The notes below the pieces were generated by a model. It did not search any database and had not been told where the DNA came from. It saw only the letters and a list, made by a program, of their open reading frames with translations. Shown here piece after piece: positions 1-11,027 of a DNA stretch of 64,000 nucleotides. A program made the translations under genes and the position numbers. The DNA is from Limnanthes douglasii subsp. nivea (lineage: Eukaryota > Streptophyta > Magnoliopsida > Brassicales > Limnanthaceae): NCBI GenBank assembly GCA_036936605.1, contig JAUPFV010000004.1:125179706-125243705 (forward strand), read 5' to 3'. Numbering within the stretch: the stretch's first letter is position 1; each line of letters begins with the position of its first letter.

Positions 1-479
1 TAAGCGGTTATCACATGATAGTGTAATCCAAATAGACTTATGAATACTAGATACGTGACAATGGTTGATAACGTATTAGACAAGAGTATAACATATTCTT
101 TAGTGTGTCAAGATAAACATGCACCACGCTTTAAAGTTTAATTTGGGGGTTGAGTTCTAACAAATAGTGGTCGAGATATAACATTCTCATCAATTATGGA
201 TCAAAAGTATAACAATTAAATATAATGAGACTGAATTAGAACTACTATATTTCTTATAATACACAAAATATAATGAGATCGAATTAGAGAAAGTTTATTA
301 AGAAACTAAAACCATATGTAACAAAGTCATCTGTACAAAATGGTTTTGTTACGTGTAAAATAAATTCAGTAACAAAAAAATAATATAAAATCAATCACGC
401 TCTCGGTACTAGTATGCTAGTCCAAAACCTTCTTCAGACTCATCTCATGTAACATTAAAAATCCACATCGATAAGCCTA

Positions 480-1720
480 TCTGAAAATTCAAATAACATA
501 GCCAGATATGTACTCGGTTGATGGGTTAACCGCAACATATGCATTTGCTGGGTGAGAATCTGGATCGGTTATAACATACCATAAATTTGAATCCCCATAT
601 ACAGGGTATAACGAGACAGTACCAAGTTTTCCTATCCAATATGTATCACCTCCAATCATGCGATCAATAGTATGTGACTTCCATGCAGACCAAATAAAAC
701 AATATCATGAATAGCACGTGTTAGCCTCCAAAACATGTCGTAGATGACCAGGTATCTCATGTGCATGCCCCAACTGTAGAGTGACGCATATAATAAAGTA
801 AGCCTCCACGATTTTCCAAGAAATCAGTGTAGCATCTATCCAAGATACCTCGTTGAAATGTCTAAACTCACATAAATGCAAGTATGGCATGAACCAGGCC
901 TACAGTATACAAAATACTTTTAACAATTAAACAAGTAGTGAAATCAAGATAACTAGGGTAAAAAAAACTTATGTCCTACTCCCTTAATATATATATATAT
1001 ATATATATATATAGTATGTCAAATATTGTCTCGAGTCTGAACGAAAATGAGGAGCTAAGTATCTACACATACTCAGTGAATGATAGTATATGAAGTAACC
1101 AGCGTAGTCTAAATGGCAGATAATTTATATTTAATTCATGTATATAAAAATGCAACGAAACTAATAAAAACACAATGTCGCATTGAAGCAACCTTGACCA
1201 AGCTGGTGCTATACCTGAGCCGATATAAGCTGAATCTAGTTATGCCTACCTACGGTGTTGTAGTTCTCAATGAACTATAGATAATATAGAGAGATACTAG
1301 TATTCGTCTTGTTAGTAAGAATACAGCAATCAAACATATGAAACAAATACGCATCATCGCCCAAGTAACCATCTCATCCGAAATCACATTATCTTGAAAC
1401 TCGGAAATTGAGTAAACATCACTTAAATAACAAAGACATATATGTCGCTCATTACCAGCACAGTTACGGTCAAGCTCCTCCTTAATATCATTGTTATCTA
1501 CACCTAGTAATCGTATGTACTAAGCTATTTGTTGACCTCTACTAGGAAAATTGACTAGGTAGAAACTCTGCCTTGAAACCAAAAGATCGGTGATAGTGCA
1601 GACGTCTTCTAGGATGACCGTAATCTCACTGAAAGAATATTGTAACGTGTTCGTCTTTGGATGATATCTCTCCAAAAATCCCTCTATGATATGCACGTTG
1701 GTAAAACAACGTAAAAGAAG
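480..1720 (-). pseudogene. Decayed plant mobile domain (PMD/MAIN-like) gene
   Basis: PMD proteins occur as host MAIN-type genes and as cargo or relatives of plant transposons; their biochemical role is poorly known. Reading the minus strand from about 1700, a frame contains LERYHPKTNTLQYSF followed by EITVILEDV, matching the family core VERWRPETHTFHLP-GEMTITLQDV. Near 1400-1300 WAMMRICFICLIAVFLL fits the family's RAYILxLIGxxLFP segment. At 890-705 the segment VEAYFIICVTLQLGHAHEIP fits the C-terminal VExxxPDRVLRQFGxxQxIP block. Several stops and frame changes, and a TA repeat between the blocks, break it. The order N to C along the minus strand is preserved, so this is one decayed gene or transposon cargo. 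Confidence 0.72.
987..1013. repeat. AT dinucleotide microsatellite
   Basis: About 13 uninterrupted AT units inside the non-coding part of the PMD remnant. Confidence 0.95.
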
Positions 1721-2820
1721 TCAAGGAGCGGACCAAAACACGTCCTCACCACCTATTCTCTAATCCTACTCTCTCAGGTAAGATCTTAATTGTGATGGGT
1801 AGCGTACATCGCATAGCAACACAACGATTTTTTTCCTATATAGTTTTAAGAATAATTAACCAAAATATATGATATAATTCACTACATGATAAATGACTAA
1901 AAGAAACTTACACTGTTGTTTAAGGGGTTATACACCTTATGCAGATTGAGCCTTCGGAAAATTTGGTACGGAGTAACATATCGGTGTGAAATGACAGGCA
2001 TACGAGGGCATCGCTCAACCCTAACAGACGTTGAACTAATTATATATTATTGAGTAGTTTCTTCATCGGTCATCTTATGGTCCAATCCGGACGGAGAACA
2101 AAAGTTCATTTACGATGAGGCAGACCAAAATAACAAAAAATATCTTAGTTTATACCAAAAGTTATCTCAAACAATTCAAAATATTTGTTATATGTATTAA
2201 AAAAATACATAAACATTTTAATGTAATGATATATTGAATTGAAGGTATTATAAAACAAAACAAATGTAAAGTATTTTTCGTGCAAATTGCCTGCGTAATT
2301 TTAGGTAAAATTGCGTAGCCAATCTGCGCGGATTCACAAAATTTCCATCGTGTTATTCTTGCGAAATTGTAGAAGTAGCACGCAATGAAGATTCGTGTGT
2401 CCACTATGTGCAAATTTGGCTATTTGTTTTGACATCGATCGTGGCTTCAAATCTCCAACTTCGTGGATGTTACCCCAAGTCTAGAAAATGGGATATTGAA
2501 TCGACAATATAGACCTAATCTAACCTAACCTATTGAACTAACTAGACATCAATAACAACTACAAGGACACAAAAATATGATTTTGTATTGTCTGATTTTT
2601 AAATTGGTATTTCGAGAGAATAGGGAGTAGTGTGGAGATAAAATTGTAGACTTATGGAAAAATAATCTTTTATATCAATGAAAAATTTGTAAATACTAAC
2701 GGTCTTGTCCTATCAAAACTCATTCATGATCTAGTCTTGTCTCGTTCTAACAAAATTGGATCTCATTATAGTCTAGCCCGTTGCTTTATTCATAGTATGG
2801 GGTTGACCGTGTATATGTCT
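1720..2820. other. Intergenic stretch, possible PMD upstream debris
   Basis: No convincing gene. The minus strand at 2040-1900 has a short coding-like run (RMPVISHRYVTPYQIFRRL) that could be the far N-terminus of the PMD remnant, but it is too short to assign. The rest is AT-rich. Confidence 0.4.
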
Positions 2821-5170
2821 GATCTATGAATGTTTTGGCTCAAATAAGATTGATGGGATCATAGTTAACAATGAATGTTATTAGTCTTTTCATTTGTCTT
2901 CCATACTCTATGGATTACCTTGTTCTTCTAATCATACCATGGTCGCTCTGAACATCGGCACTCCCTCGTACGCGTCGGAGAAAACCTTTCACGGTTTTTA
3001 CTATGTGGAAATCTCATTTTGAAATCCAAAGATATTATCTCCATTAACCGGAACATACCCAACCCCATGCAAGGGATAAACCTGGTCTCTTAAAAACTTA
3101 TTCGTATTCAATTCTATCTTAGAGAACTAAAATGTAAATAATACAATGATATCAACACTCGTGTTTTAATGCCCAAAGGAATATTTCTATGTCGAGTCCT
3201 TCCTTGCTCAAAATCCCACAAACTTTACTATTCTTTGTAATAAAATTGAAGCTTTCTTTTATTTCATCTTCTTTAACAGAGCTGAAGAATCATTTCGTAA
3301 GAAAAAATTTCAGAAAGAAGTGGCTCAACCTTAGTGATCGGAACACCAAATCATTTTTAACACGGTATAAAAACTCGTACTATTTATAAGAAATTTTTAT
3401 CAATCTCAAATAATCGAGGCGATCTTGTACTCATCCATCTGGTGTTGGAAACATTATAGTTAAAAATATTAACGATCTCTTTGGTTTTACGCACTCTCCT
3501 GGTTACTTGGGCTTTAACAAAGTTTCAAACCATCTTAACTTTAGAGTTAACTAGCTAGAAAAGTCCTTTGTAATTCAACGGTCATATGTGATGAAATTAA
3601 AAGCTCTTTATTCATTATAAATAACAAAAAGCCTCATGCCCTGATAGATTCAATTCTAAATTATGTAAGAACTCTTTTCACATTGTAGGCAAGGATATTG
3701 CAAAGAGAAAAGCAATGACATAAATTTCAATTTTCATTAGAAGTGTAATAAGCTCAAAATAGTAAACGCTTGTTTAGCTTACGACTTAACGATGTATTTT
3801 CATAACGATCTTAATTCCCTTCATCTTATCAAAGATAGCCGAAATTAATTCTTCTTACTCTCATGTCTCCAAGTCAGTCCGGAAAAAGTAATATATTCCT
3901 CTCCAGCGCCAGCCCAGCCCTTCAGAATGACCTCATCAATATTTTTGGGTATACCGTCGGTTCCTTTCCGATGAAATATCTTGGAGTCTCTCTTATTACG
4001 GGGAAACTTTCACATACTGATTGTCGATCCTTCCTTCATAACATTACTATGTGTATTGGTTCTTGGACTTCCAAGAATCTTTCTGATGCTTGCCGCCTTC
4101 GGGTCATCAAATTAGTCCTTTTTATGGCCATGTTTACTAATCCTCCATATCTATTCTTCCTTCAAGGTTCTCAAATAAATTATTTAATACCTTTTAAGCT
4201 TCCTCAGGCCCGCCCACGAGATGAAAACCTTGGGGGCTAATATTTTCGAGACTACAATCACTTCCCACGTTGGACGATAGCCTTGATACTCTTGACATAA
4301 AAATCTGGAATTACGCGACATTCGCTAAATTATCTTCGTCTGTATTTAATAATAATAAACGTTCTATATGATATTACTAGATTAAAATCGAGAAAACTAA
4401 AAATAATAACGTATAGGTTTTGGATCTTGGTTTCTCTTTTTCATGAACATGGAGGAAAATGTTATGTCTTGGACCTTTGGTTAGTAAACCTTAAAATGTA
4501 GCGATTGGAAATGAGGAAAACACCTCCGTCTGGCATGATCCTTGTCTTATTCTTTCTTATCTTATAAACTATTACGGGAATGATATTATCAATAATTCAA
4601 GGCTGAAAAAGTATCTTAGATTTTCAAACATGATCCACGATGGACTCTGGAACTCGTCATGTCATATTAGAGTTGTAAGTGCTAGAAACTGCAGTTGTAT
4701 CCTAGATATTAACAATCTCACCCTCATACTCTCTGCCCTAAAATCATATACAACGACGCACATTAATGAAATTCTAAAAGAGGGATTACCAAGTTCACTC
4801 TCAACGACGGCTACAATGTTATCCATACGCCCATCTCTTGTGTCGAGTGTGTACGGTTAGTATGGTATAAATATAATATTCTCCATCATTATTTAATCTT
4901 TTGACTTGCCATCTTAGGTAAGTTGTCAACTCACGACAAGCTTCTGAGTTGCGGTTTAAATACCCCTCGATTTGTGTCTTATGCACTTCTGTCTCTTAAA
5001 TTATCAATCATATTCTTTATGGTAGTAACTTCACTTAAAGCATCTGAGCTCCACAAGCTCCAATGTTGAGTTTTAATTAAGTAACAATACGAATTGTGTC
5101 TTTTGGATTCAAGAGGCGTCCAACTAGCCTCCTTTGAATTTACGCCACCTTGTGTACCGCGTCTGGAGGG
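2820..5170 (+). mobile_element. LINE fragment A (L1-type non-LTR retrotransposon), decayed
   Basis: Remnant of a plant L1-type ORF2. In order on the plus strand: the end of the endonuclease and the linker, with MWKSHFEIQRYYLH near 3005-3045 matching MWQSHPQFRDIVAHSW of LINE E at 59962; LNLSDRNTKSF at about 3325 (linker GDRNSKKFHN block); then a deletion to the 3' half of reverse transcriptase at 3863-4240 (MKYLGVSLITGKLSHTDCRSF, SWTSKNLSDACRLRVIK). The zf-RVT region follows at 4630-5060 (DGLWNSS, and WLAxLGKLSTHDKL in shifted frames). The central catalytic RT block is missing and many stops are present. Same family as LINEs C, D and E. Confidence 0.8.
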
Positions 5171-5683
5171 AGAAGAATGATAGAATTTACCATATGTAGT
5201 TTTTGTGTACCAACATCACCTAATCTATTCAATCATAATAATTTCTAACTTTAGTTTGTTTTTGTTGTTGAACCTCTCCCTAATTAGTTTGAAATTTTTG
5301 CTCATTGCATTTCTACTCTGTTATTTAGTATTTTTTTTTAAAAATAGCCATTCATTCCACGTTTATTTTATTTTCGATTGTTCAAGTTAGAATCAAACTT
5401 TTATTAATTTATATTTTTCTCATGGCTTGGTCCATTCCTCGATATGTATATGTAAAATCATTCTTATTTAATACCTTTTCGATCAAAATATATATATATA
5501 TATAAATAATCAATTAGTTTTATATGATATATAATCAGGGAGTGTGTAACTAAATCCATTGAATTAACAAATCAAGTAGCGAATTTCATTTTTTTAGTTT
5601 TCTTTTCCGAACTTATAACAAATCTTTTTTTCTTTACTATCCATAAGGTGACTGGAAAAAATTCATCAATAAAAAATTTAATC

Positions 5684-5767
<84 letters not shown>

Positions 5768-7100
5768 TTTTGGAGTACACAATGGAATTTAGTTTATATC
5801 ATCTTAAACCAAGAACAATAATAAAATACAAGGGATGTCACTTTTTTTATTAATTTAACGAACTTTTATTTAATATAGATTTGATTTGGCCCAAAGCTTA
5901 CAAGTATCAATACATACCCAAGACCCTCGATGTTTATCAATCTTTTTTCAGTACACATTATCGAAAGAGGGCAAAATCTAATTTTTGTCGCCTCTCTTCA
6001 CAAGCTTCCTCTACTATACAATTATTATCATTTATTTTTTGGGAAAATTGGGGCAAAAAATGTCATTTGAATTTAAAGTATTGCTTGTTCAGTTCCAAAG
6101 TATGATGTTTACTACAATCATCGTCACACAATTCCTCATAACTAACGAAGAAATCACCCACAGTGAGATCAGGCTTTAGAGAAAGGTGATATACTAGGGA
6201 TGATTGAATCCTAGTTGAAAGGGAGCCTCACTCAGATCTGATGTCTCCCTAGGGTTTATAAGACAGGGTTAGCTAATAATAATCTAGCTAGCAAAGCATA
6301 ATCTTGCATGCAGAACTTTCGAATTGTGTAAAGAAATTCCTTATGATGGGTGCATCTTTACTCATTGATGCTTAACTTTGTCCCATAAATTACTTTATGC
6401 AAGCATTGGGCTTATCTGATATTGAGGTGGAGCATGCTTTATTGATACTATGGTAGCCTTTCATTCAGACCCACGAAGGGGATAAGTCATAATGAGGCAG
6501 ATCAACGATCTTGTGACCAGGAGAATGTCACCCTCAGTAAATACAAGCTTTAGTTAAGGTGATTCACTAGGTTTAGTTACCTCCAAGTTTCTTATATTAG
6601 GCTTTTTTAAAAATATGAATTATCTATGGGATTGTCGTGATTATTGATGCAACCTGATGGCTTGTCTCAAGATGCAACCTGATTGCATAACAGTGTAAGA
6701 GTTTCATTCTAAAACTTTCAATTTTTCTTGAGAATTATCAATGGTAGTAGTTCATTTAACTCAATCTATGTTCAATGTTATGTACTTCTAAGTGATGAAT
6801 CTAGACAACAAATTTTTCCTTCCAGCTTCTCTTTTAATCCTATCAGCTTGTCTTGTTCACTATCTAGAGGTATTTCCTTAACCCATTTCCTTGATCTAAA
6901 AAGGAAAAAAAAGAAGTCATTCTCTTCTGATATAACCTATATGTAGGCTTTCTAAGAATATTATGGCTTTTAAATAAGGAGATATTTTCAAAGTTTTAAA
7001 AGTTTATATATTAGTTTCTCATCTTACAACGGAGCGTCCATCGAGCAAGCCAGTCACCTGCTCCATTTTTCTCTCTAAATTAATATTGTAAGATCATTTT
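5170..7100. other. Gene-free AT-rich region
   Basis: I see no gene. It contains the long TA microsatellite and short chance frames. The part nearest 7100 lies downstream of LINE B and may include its 3' untranslated region, but no tail is recognisable. Confidence 0.5.
5687..5765. repeat. Long TA dinucleotide microsatellite
   Basis: About 79 bp of uninterrupted TA repeat, likely polymorphic in length and able to extrude a cruciform. Confidence 0.97.
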
Positions 7101-7101
7101 T

Positions 7102-7371
7102 TTAGAATATTAAGCTCTGTATTCTTTTTAAGATTGCTTCTAAGATTTTTGGGTATAGACCAGTTGAAATGAGATTAACTAAGGTCTCATAGTCAGTGTC
7201 AATATATACTTCCTTTAACCCTATTTTGTCACATATTTGCAGGCCTTCACATAGGGCATGAGTCTCAATTTTGATGGGGAAGAGTCTCCCATAATTATTT
7301 TCATACGTATGAATGATGCAGCCCTGGAAATCTCTGATGATGATGGCTCTACTAGATTCCCCAGAGCTCAA
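7102..7371 (-). pseudogene. LINE B RNase H (RVT_3-like) domain remnant
   Basis: The frame contains AIIIRDFQGCII, then IETHALCEGLQICDKIG and EVYIDTDYETLVNLI. This is the plant RNase H-like arrangement in which the strand GIIRDxxG is followed by the helix AExxALxxGL and VxVExDSxxLV. The acidic residue at the helix start (E of IETHAL) and the D of DTDY are present. The N-terminal strand with the first catalytic aspartate is cut off. In LINEs this domain helps remove RNA during target-primed reverse transcription. Confidence 0.72.
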
Positions 7372-8033
7372 ACAGCAGGTATCTGAGTTGATTTTGTATC
7401 TTCCTGGTGTTAGGGGAGACCAAGCGAGATAAGTGATTTTGTTCTTTATCTTTAAGTGTATCTAGCATCCTAGGAAAGTAGCTGCATCCTCATTGATTTT
7501 CCAGTGTTTATGCTTTAGTAGGGTAAACTGATCCAGACCATTTAAAATATGAATGATGTAGTTGATAGTATATCCCACAGAATAGGTTTCATCCTTCATC
7601 TTAGTTTTATTTCTTCATTGCCGAATTTCCCAACATACTATGATAGGTAGGATAGTCTTAATGTGAGCTTTATAAGGTGATGACCAAAACGAGTTACGCA
7701 ACAAGTGCTTAAATGTCATAAAATCGTGATATTAACCTTTAGAATGCCTAAAGAGTGGGACCAATTTTTCCATGCAAAAGGGAAAGACACAAAAAGGTGA
7801 TCTTTAGATTCTATATTTAGACAAATCTGACACTTAGAAACTATAGTTAGATGTCGTTTTTGAAGGATTGAGTCTATAGACATTTTGTCTTCCAATAGTC
7901 TCCAGACTACGATAGAACATTTTGTTGGAGTTATTTGATTTCATATCTTCTTGTATAGAGAAGATCTATTAGGAAAAGGACAAATAGCTTTAAGTTTTTC
8001 CTTAATATTAAATATTCCACTACTAGCTGGAAG

Positions 8034-8270
8034 CTAGTGGATAGAATCTTCAGTATGTTTTTTAATACTAAGATTGTTGATTATGTTAATGTTAGATTCA
8101 CTGAAAATAGAATTTAGTTTAATCATATTCCAAGAATTATTTTCCCAAAGAGTATTAACTTTCAACCTTTTAAATCGAGAATTATAAATATTTGAGTTAA
8201 GAGAGATTAGAGGAGACTTATCAAGCCAGTTGTCAAGCCATATGTCCATGTTTCCTTTCCTAGGATCCAC
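8034..8270 (-). pseudogene. LINE B zf-RVT / linker remnant
   Basis: The frame begins MDPRKGNMDIWLDNWL, matching the GxxxxFWxDxWL block found just after the RT domain in plant LINE ORF2. The zinc-binding cysteines expected further downstream (lower coordinates) are not in this frame. Confidence 0.6.
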
Positions 8271-8569
8271 CTTATGTTTTTTTTTCTACATAATCCTTTA
8301 CCCTGGCCAGCCTTCTCCATGTTTGTGACCCTGATTTAAGATATTTAACTAAAGAGAGTGATCACCCTTACAATAAATACTATGTAATAGTTTAGCCTAA
8401 AGAGAAGTAGTTTCTCTGAACCTAACCCATAATTTACATGAAAAGACCATTTGGATATCATGTAGACTATTTAAATTTAGTCCTCTATTCCCATATGGCT
8501 TGCATATAGCAGACTATGTTGACCAGTGAATCTTATTAGTTTCACTAGCCTTTGTATTTTAGATATAAC

Positions 8570-9187
8570 TCAGTTAGGCATCCAGCAGCTTTGGAGCCAA
8601 AACATAGGGATAGACATTAGGACATACTTAATTAGGATAAGTCTACCACCTTGAGAAAGACTTTTATCTTCCCAATCAGATATTGTTTCTCTGATTTTAT
8701 CCAATAGGGTATAGAAATTAGCAGACTTGTTATGAGGACTTAGTGTAATGCCAAGATAAGTTGTATGAAGCTTGCTAGTTTTGAAACCGGGTTGAATAAA
8801 GAGTGATTTGAGTCTGTCTTGAGGGAATTTTTGAGAGGTTATGATCTCCGTTTTGTCTGTATTTAGGGATTTTCCAGAGATAGCTTGATATTCATGTAGA
8901 AAGTTGCCAATTATCTCCATAGTAGAAACTATGCCATTAGTAAAGATTAATAAATCATCAACATACGATAAACATGGGATAATTAGATTGCTTCTGCTAG
9001 TATACTTAAGACTCTTGTTTGAAACAAATAGGTTAAGTAAACCTCTTAGTAATACTTCTTCAGCTATGATAAATAGACTATGAGACAAAGGGTCCTTTTG
9101 TCTAACTCCTTTGTTAGCTTGAAAATAACCTATAGCCTTTCCATTAATAATAATAGAATTAGAGACAGACTTAATCAGGTTTTTCAC
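8570..9187 (-). pseudogene. LINE B reverse transcriptase, 3' half
   Basis: About 205 residues of RT: IINGKAIGYFQANKGVRQKD (motif around GLRQGDPLSP, here with G to K), the catalytic YVDDLLIF, then KTEIITSQ, YLGITLSP and SQGGRLILIKYVL. The YxDD aspartates are intact. Frame breaks separate it from the N-terminal RT block at 9386-9628 and from zf-RVT, so it cannot be functional as it stands. Confidence 0.88.
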
Positions 9188-9385
9188 CAGTTTGATAACA
9201 TTATAGTTTAAACCATAGGCCTAAAGAACTCTCAAAATAAAACTGTGAGAGAGATTTTCAAAAGCCTTTCATATATCGACATTTATAACTATATTGCCTG
9301 GTTTTATTTTTATGTTTATAGCATGAATTAATTCTTTGACTATTAATATGTTGTCTATGATTATCATGTCTTTGACATAAGCTCC

Positions 9386-9628
9386 CTAAACCTCAAAGAT
9401 TAGTTTAGGTAAAAGTAGGGACAGCCTATTTATTATGGTGTATAAACTAATTGGCCTATATTGATTCCTGTATGAAGGATTAATAAGATTAGGTATTAAA
9501 CAAATACTTGTTGTCAATATACCCTTAGGAATAGACTGACTTTTAACAAAAGATTTTAAGGCTTCACAGAGATCACCCTTTATAATTTGCCAGCTTAAAG
9601 TGAAGAAATTTTTGTTAAATCCGCCCAT
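9386..9628 (-). pseudogene. LINE B reverse transcriptase, 5' block
   Basis: The frame reads FNKNFFTLSWQIIKGDLCEAL followed by SICLIPNLINPSYRNQYRPI, matching the early RT motif in which KxW..I..D, then LIPK...P..fRPIsL are conserved. It ends in a stop before the AFD block. Confidence 0.78.
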
Positions 9629-9912
9629 GCATGTAGCACTGGTTGATTTAAGGCTTTGTATGACCTCTCAGACCTCCTGTTCTATAGGACAAGCAATTAT
9701 AGCGGCATTATCTGCATCATTAATTACATTATGTATGACACTAACCATAGTATGATTCATGTATTGTTTTTCTTGGTCCATGCTAGTATAAGATAAGGAT
9801 GATAGGCTATTTTGAAAGTAAGATACATTTGAGTTGTTGATGGTATCCTCATCAATTACCTAGGTATTGTTGATTTTAATACTGTATATCTTGATTTTTC
9901 TTCTCATTTTCT

Positions 9913-10203
9913 TTACAAAATTGTGATAGAGTTTTGTGTTTTTATCCCCATCACGTAACCAAGAGGCATAGCACTTCTGATTCCAGTACTCCTCCTCCAT
10001 TGTGAGGGCCACGCAGTGCTCAGCATTTGCTTTGAAGATGCTAACTTTAGCTTCACTGTTGCTTGTTTGAAGGTAAACAACTTCACTTTCTTAGACTCTT
10101 TCTTCTGATTTCTTATCAAATATATTTCCAAAGTACTCTTTGTTCCATACTTTAAGTGCCTTTTTAACCTTATAATCTTATTCCAGAAACAAAGGAGGAT
10201 CAT
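9913..10203 (-). pseudogene. LINE B endonuclease-RT linker
   Basis: Region between endonuclease and RT. The frame FWNKIIRLKRHLKYGTKSTL fits the FxNKLKxLKxxLKxWNK linker common in plant LINEs. Another frame at 9960-9900 continues with the WLRDGDKNTKLYHNFV-like block. Frameshifted. Confidence 0.6.
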
Positions 10204-10449
10204 GCATCACTTCTATCCAGTTGGCTTCCACAATGGTTAGAAATTCTTTATCCATTGTCTAGATGTTTAGGAACTTAAAAGTTTTGACAGAATAAATTTT
10301 TCTCCTTAGTATGATCTGAACAAGTACGTGACATGTGGTGGACTTTAGTTTCAGCAAAGTAATCTGACCAATCTTGATTGTATAGTACACGACCAAGATG
10401 TTTCCATTTTGTTTTATTAGTCCATGTATTTTGTGCCTGAAAATCTCAC

Positions 10450-11027
10450 AGCTTCCAAATAATCATCTTTAATTGTTTCATTAAAATCAAAATAACTATG
10501 ATTACAATAATTGACCCCACATGATTGTTTCATAGAAGAACTTGTTTTATATGAGAGCTTATTGGGTTGAAATCTCCTAATATTATTCGCTCCTAATAAT
10601 TCATATAACCAATTTAATTATATGAATATGAGATTTTAATTACAATTGAATATGTGCATGCTGAATTAAGAACGTGTAAGGAATTGGATAAAACTAAATT
10701 AGATCCCCCTAATATATAAGAATCAAGTTTTAAATTCATTTCATTTTTTCCGACGAAGTTTTATCCAAAGTACCTATTTGAAAAAAGAATTAAGAATAAT
10801 GGAGAAAAAAAAACTATTAATGCATATTGAATCTTAAAATACATCACATAATGAATGCTAAAGTAAATACCAAAAAAAAGAAAAAAAGTTGAATGCTTTG
10901 GCTTTCTGGTAATTCGACTTTTAAGGCTTGATCTCCTTGTAGCACATTCAACTAATTCAGAGCATATGAAGGCTTGATCTCCTTAGGCATTGGAAAAATT
11001 TGAAATGATTAGACCGGTGTAACTCAT
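10450..11027. other. Intergenic region 3' of the MYB gene
   Basis: No gene or recognisable element. It lies between the truncated 5' end of LINE B and the stop codon of the MYB gene, so it includes the MYB 3' untranslated region; I could not pick out a clear polyadenylation signal. Confidence 0.5.

Larger units (their letters stand above)
7102..10450 (-). mobile_element. LINE B: decayed L1-type LINE with RNase H domain
   Basis: A second LINE family, read on the minus strand. At 10440-10240 is the endonuclease C-terminus (TWTNKTKWKHLGRVLYNQDW, then SDH). The linker lies at 10203-9913, reverse transcriptase at 9628-8570, zf-RVT remnants at 8300-7600 and a plant-type RNase H at 7400-7102. Multiple frameshifts and stops separate the pieces, so no full ORF2 survives. 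The 5' half of the endonuclease and ORF1 are missing, consistent with 5' truncation on insertion. Unlike LINE E it carries a terminal RNase H domain. Confidence 0.85.
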
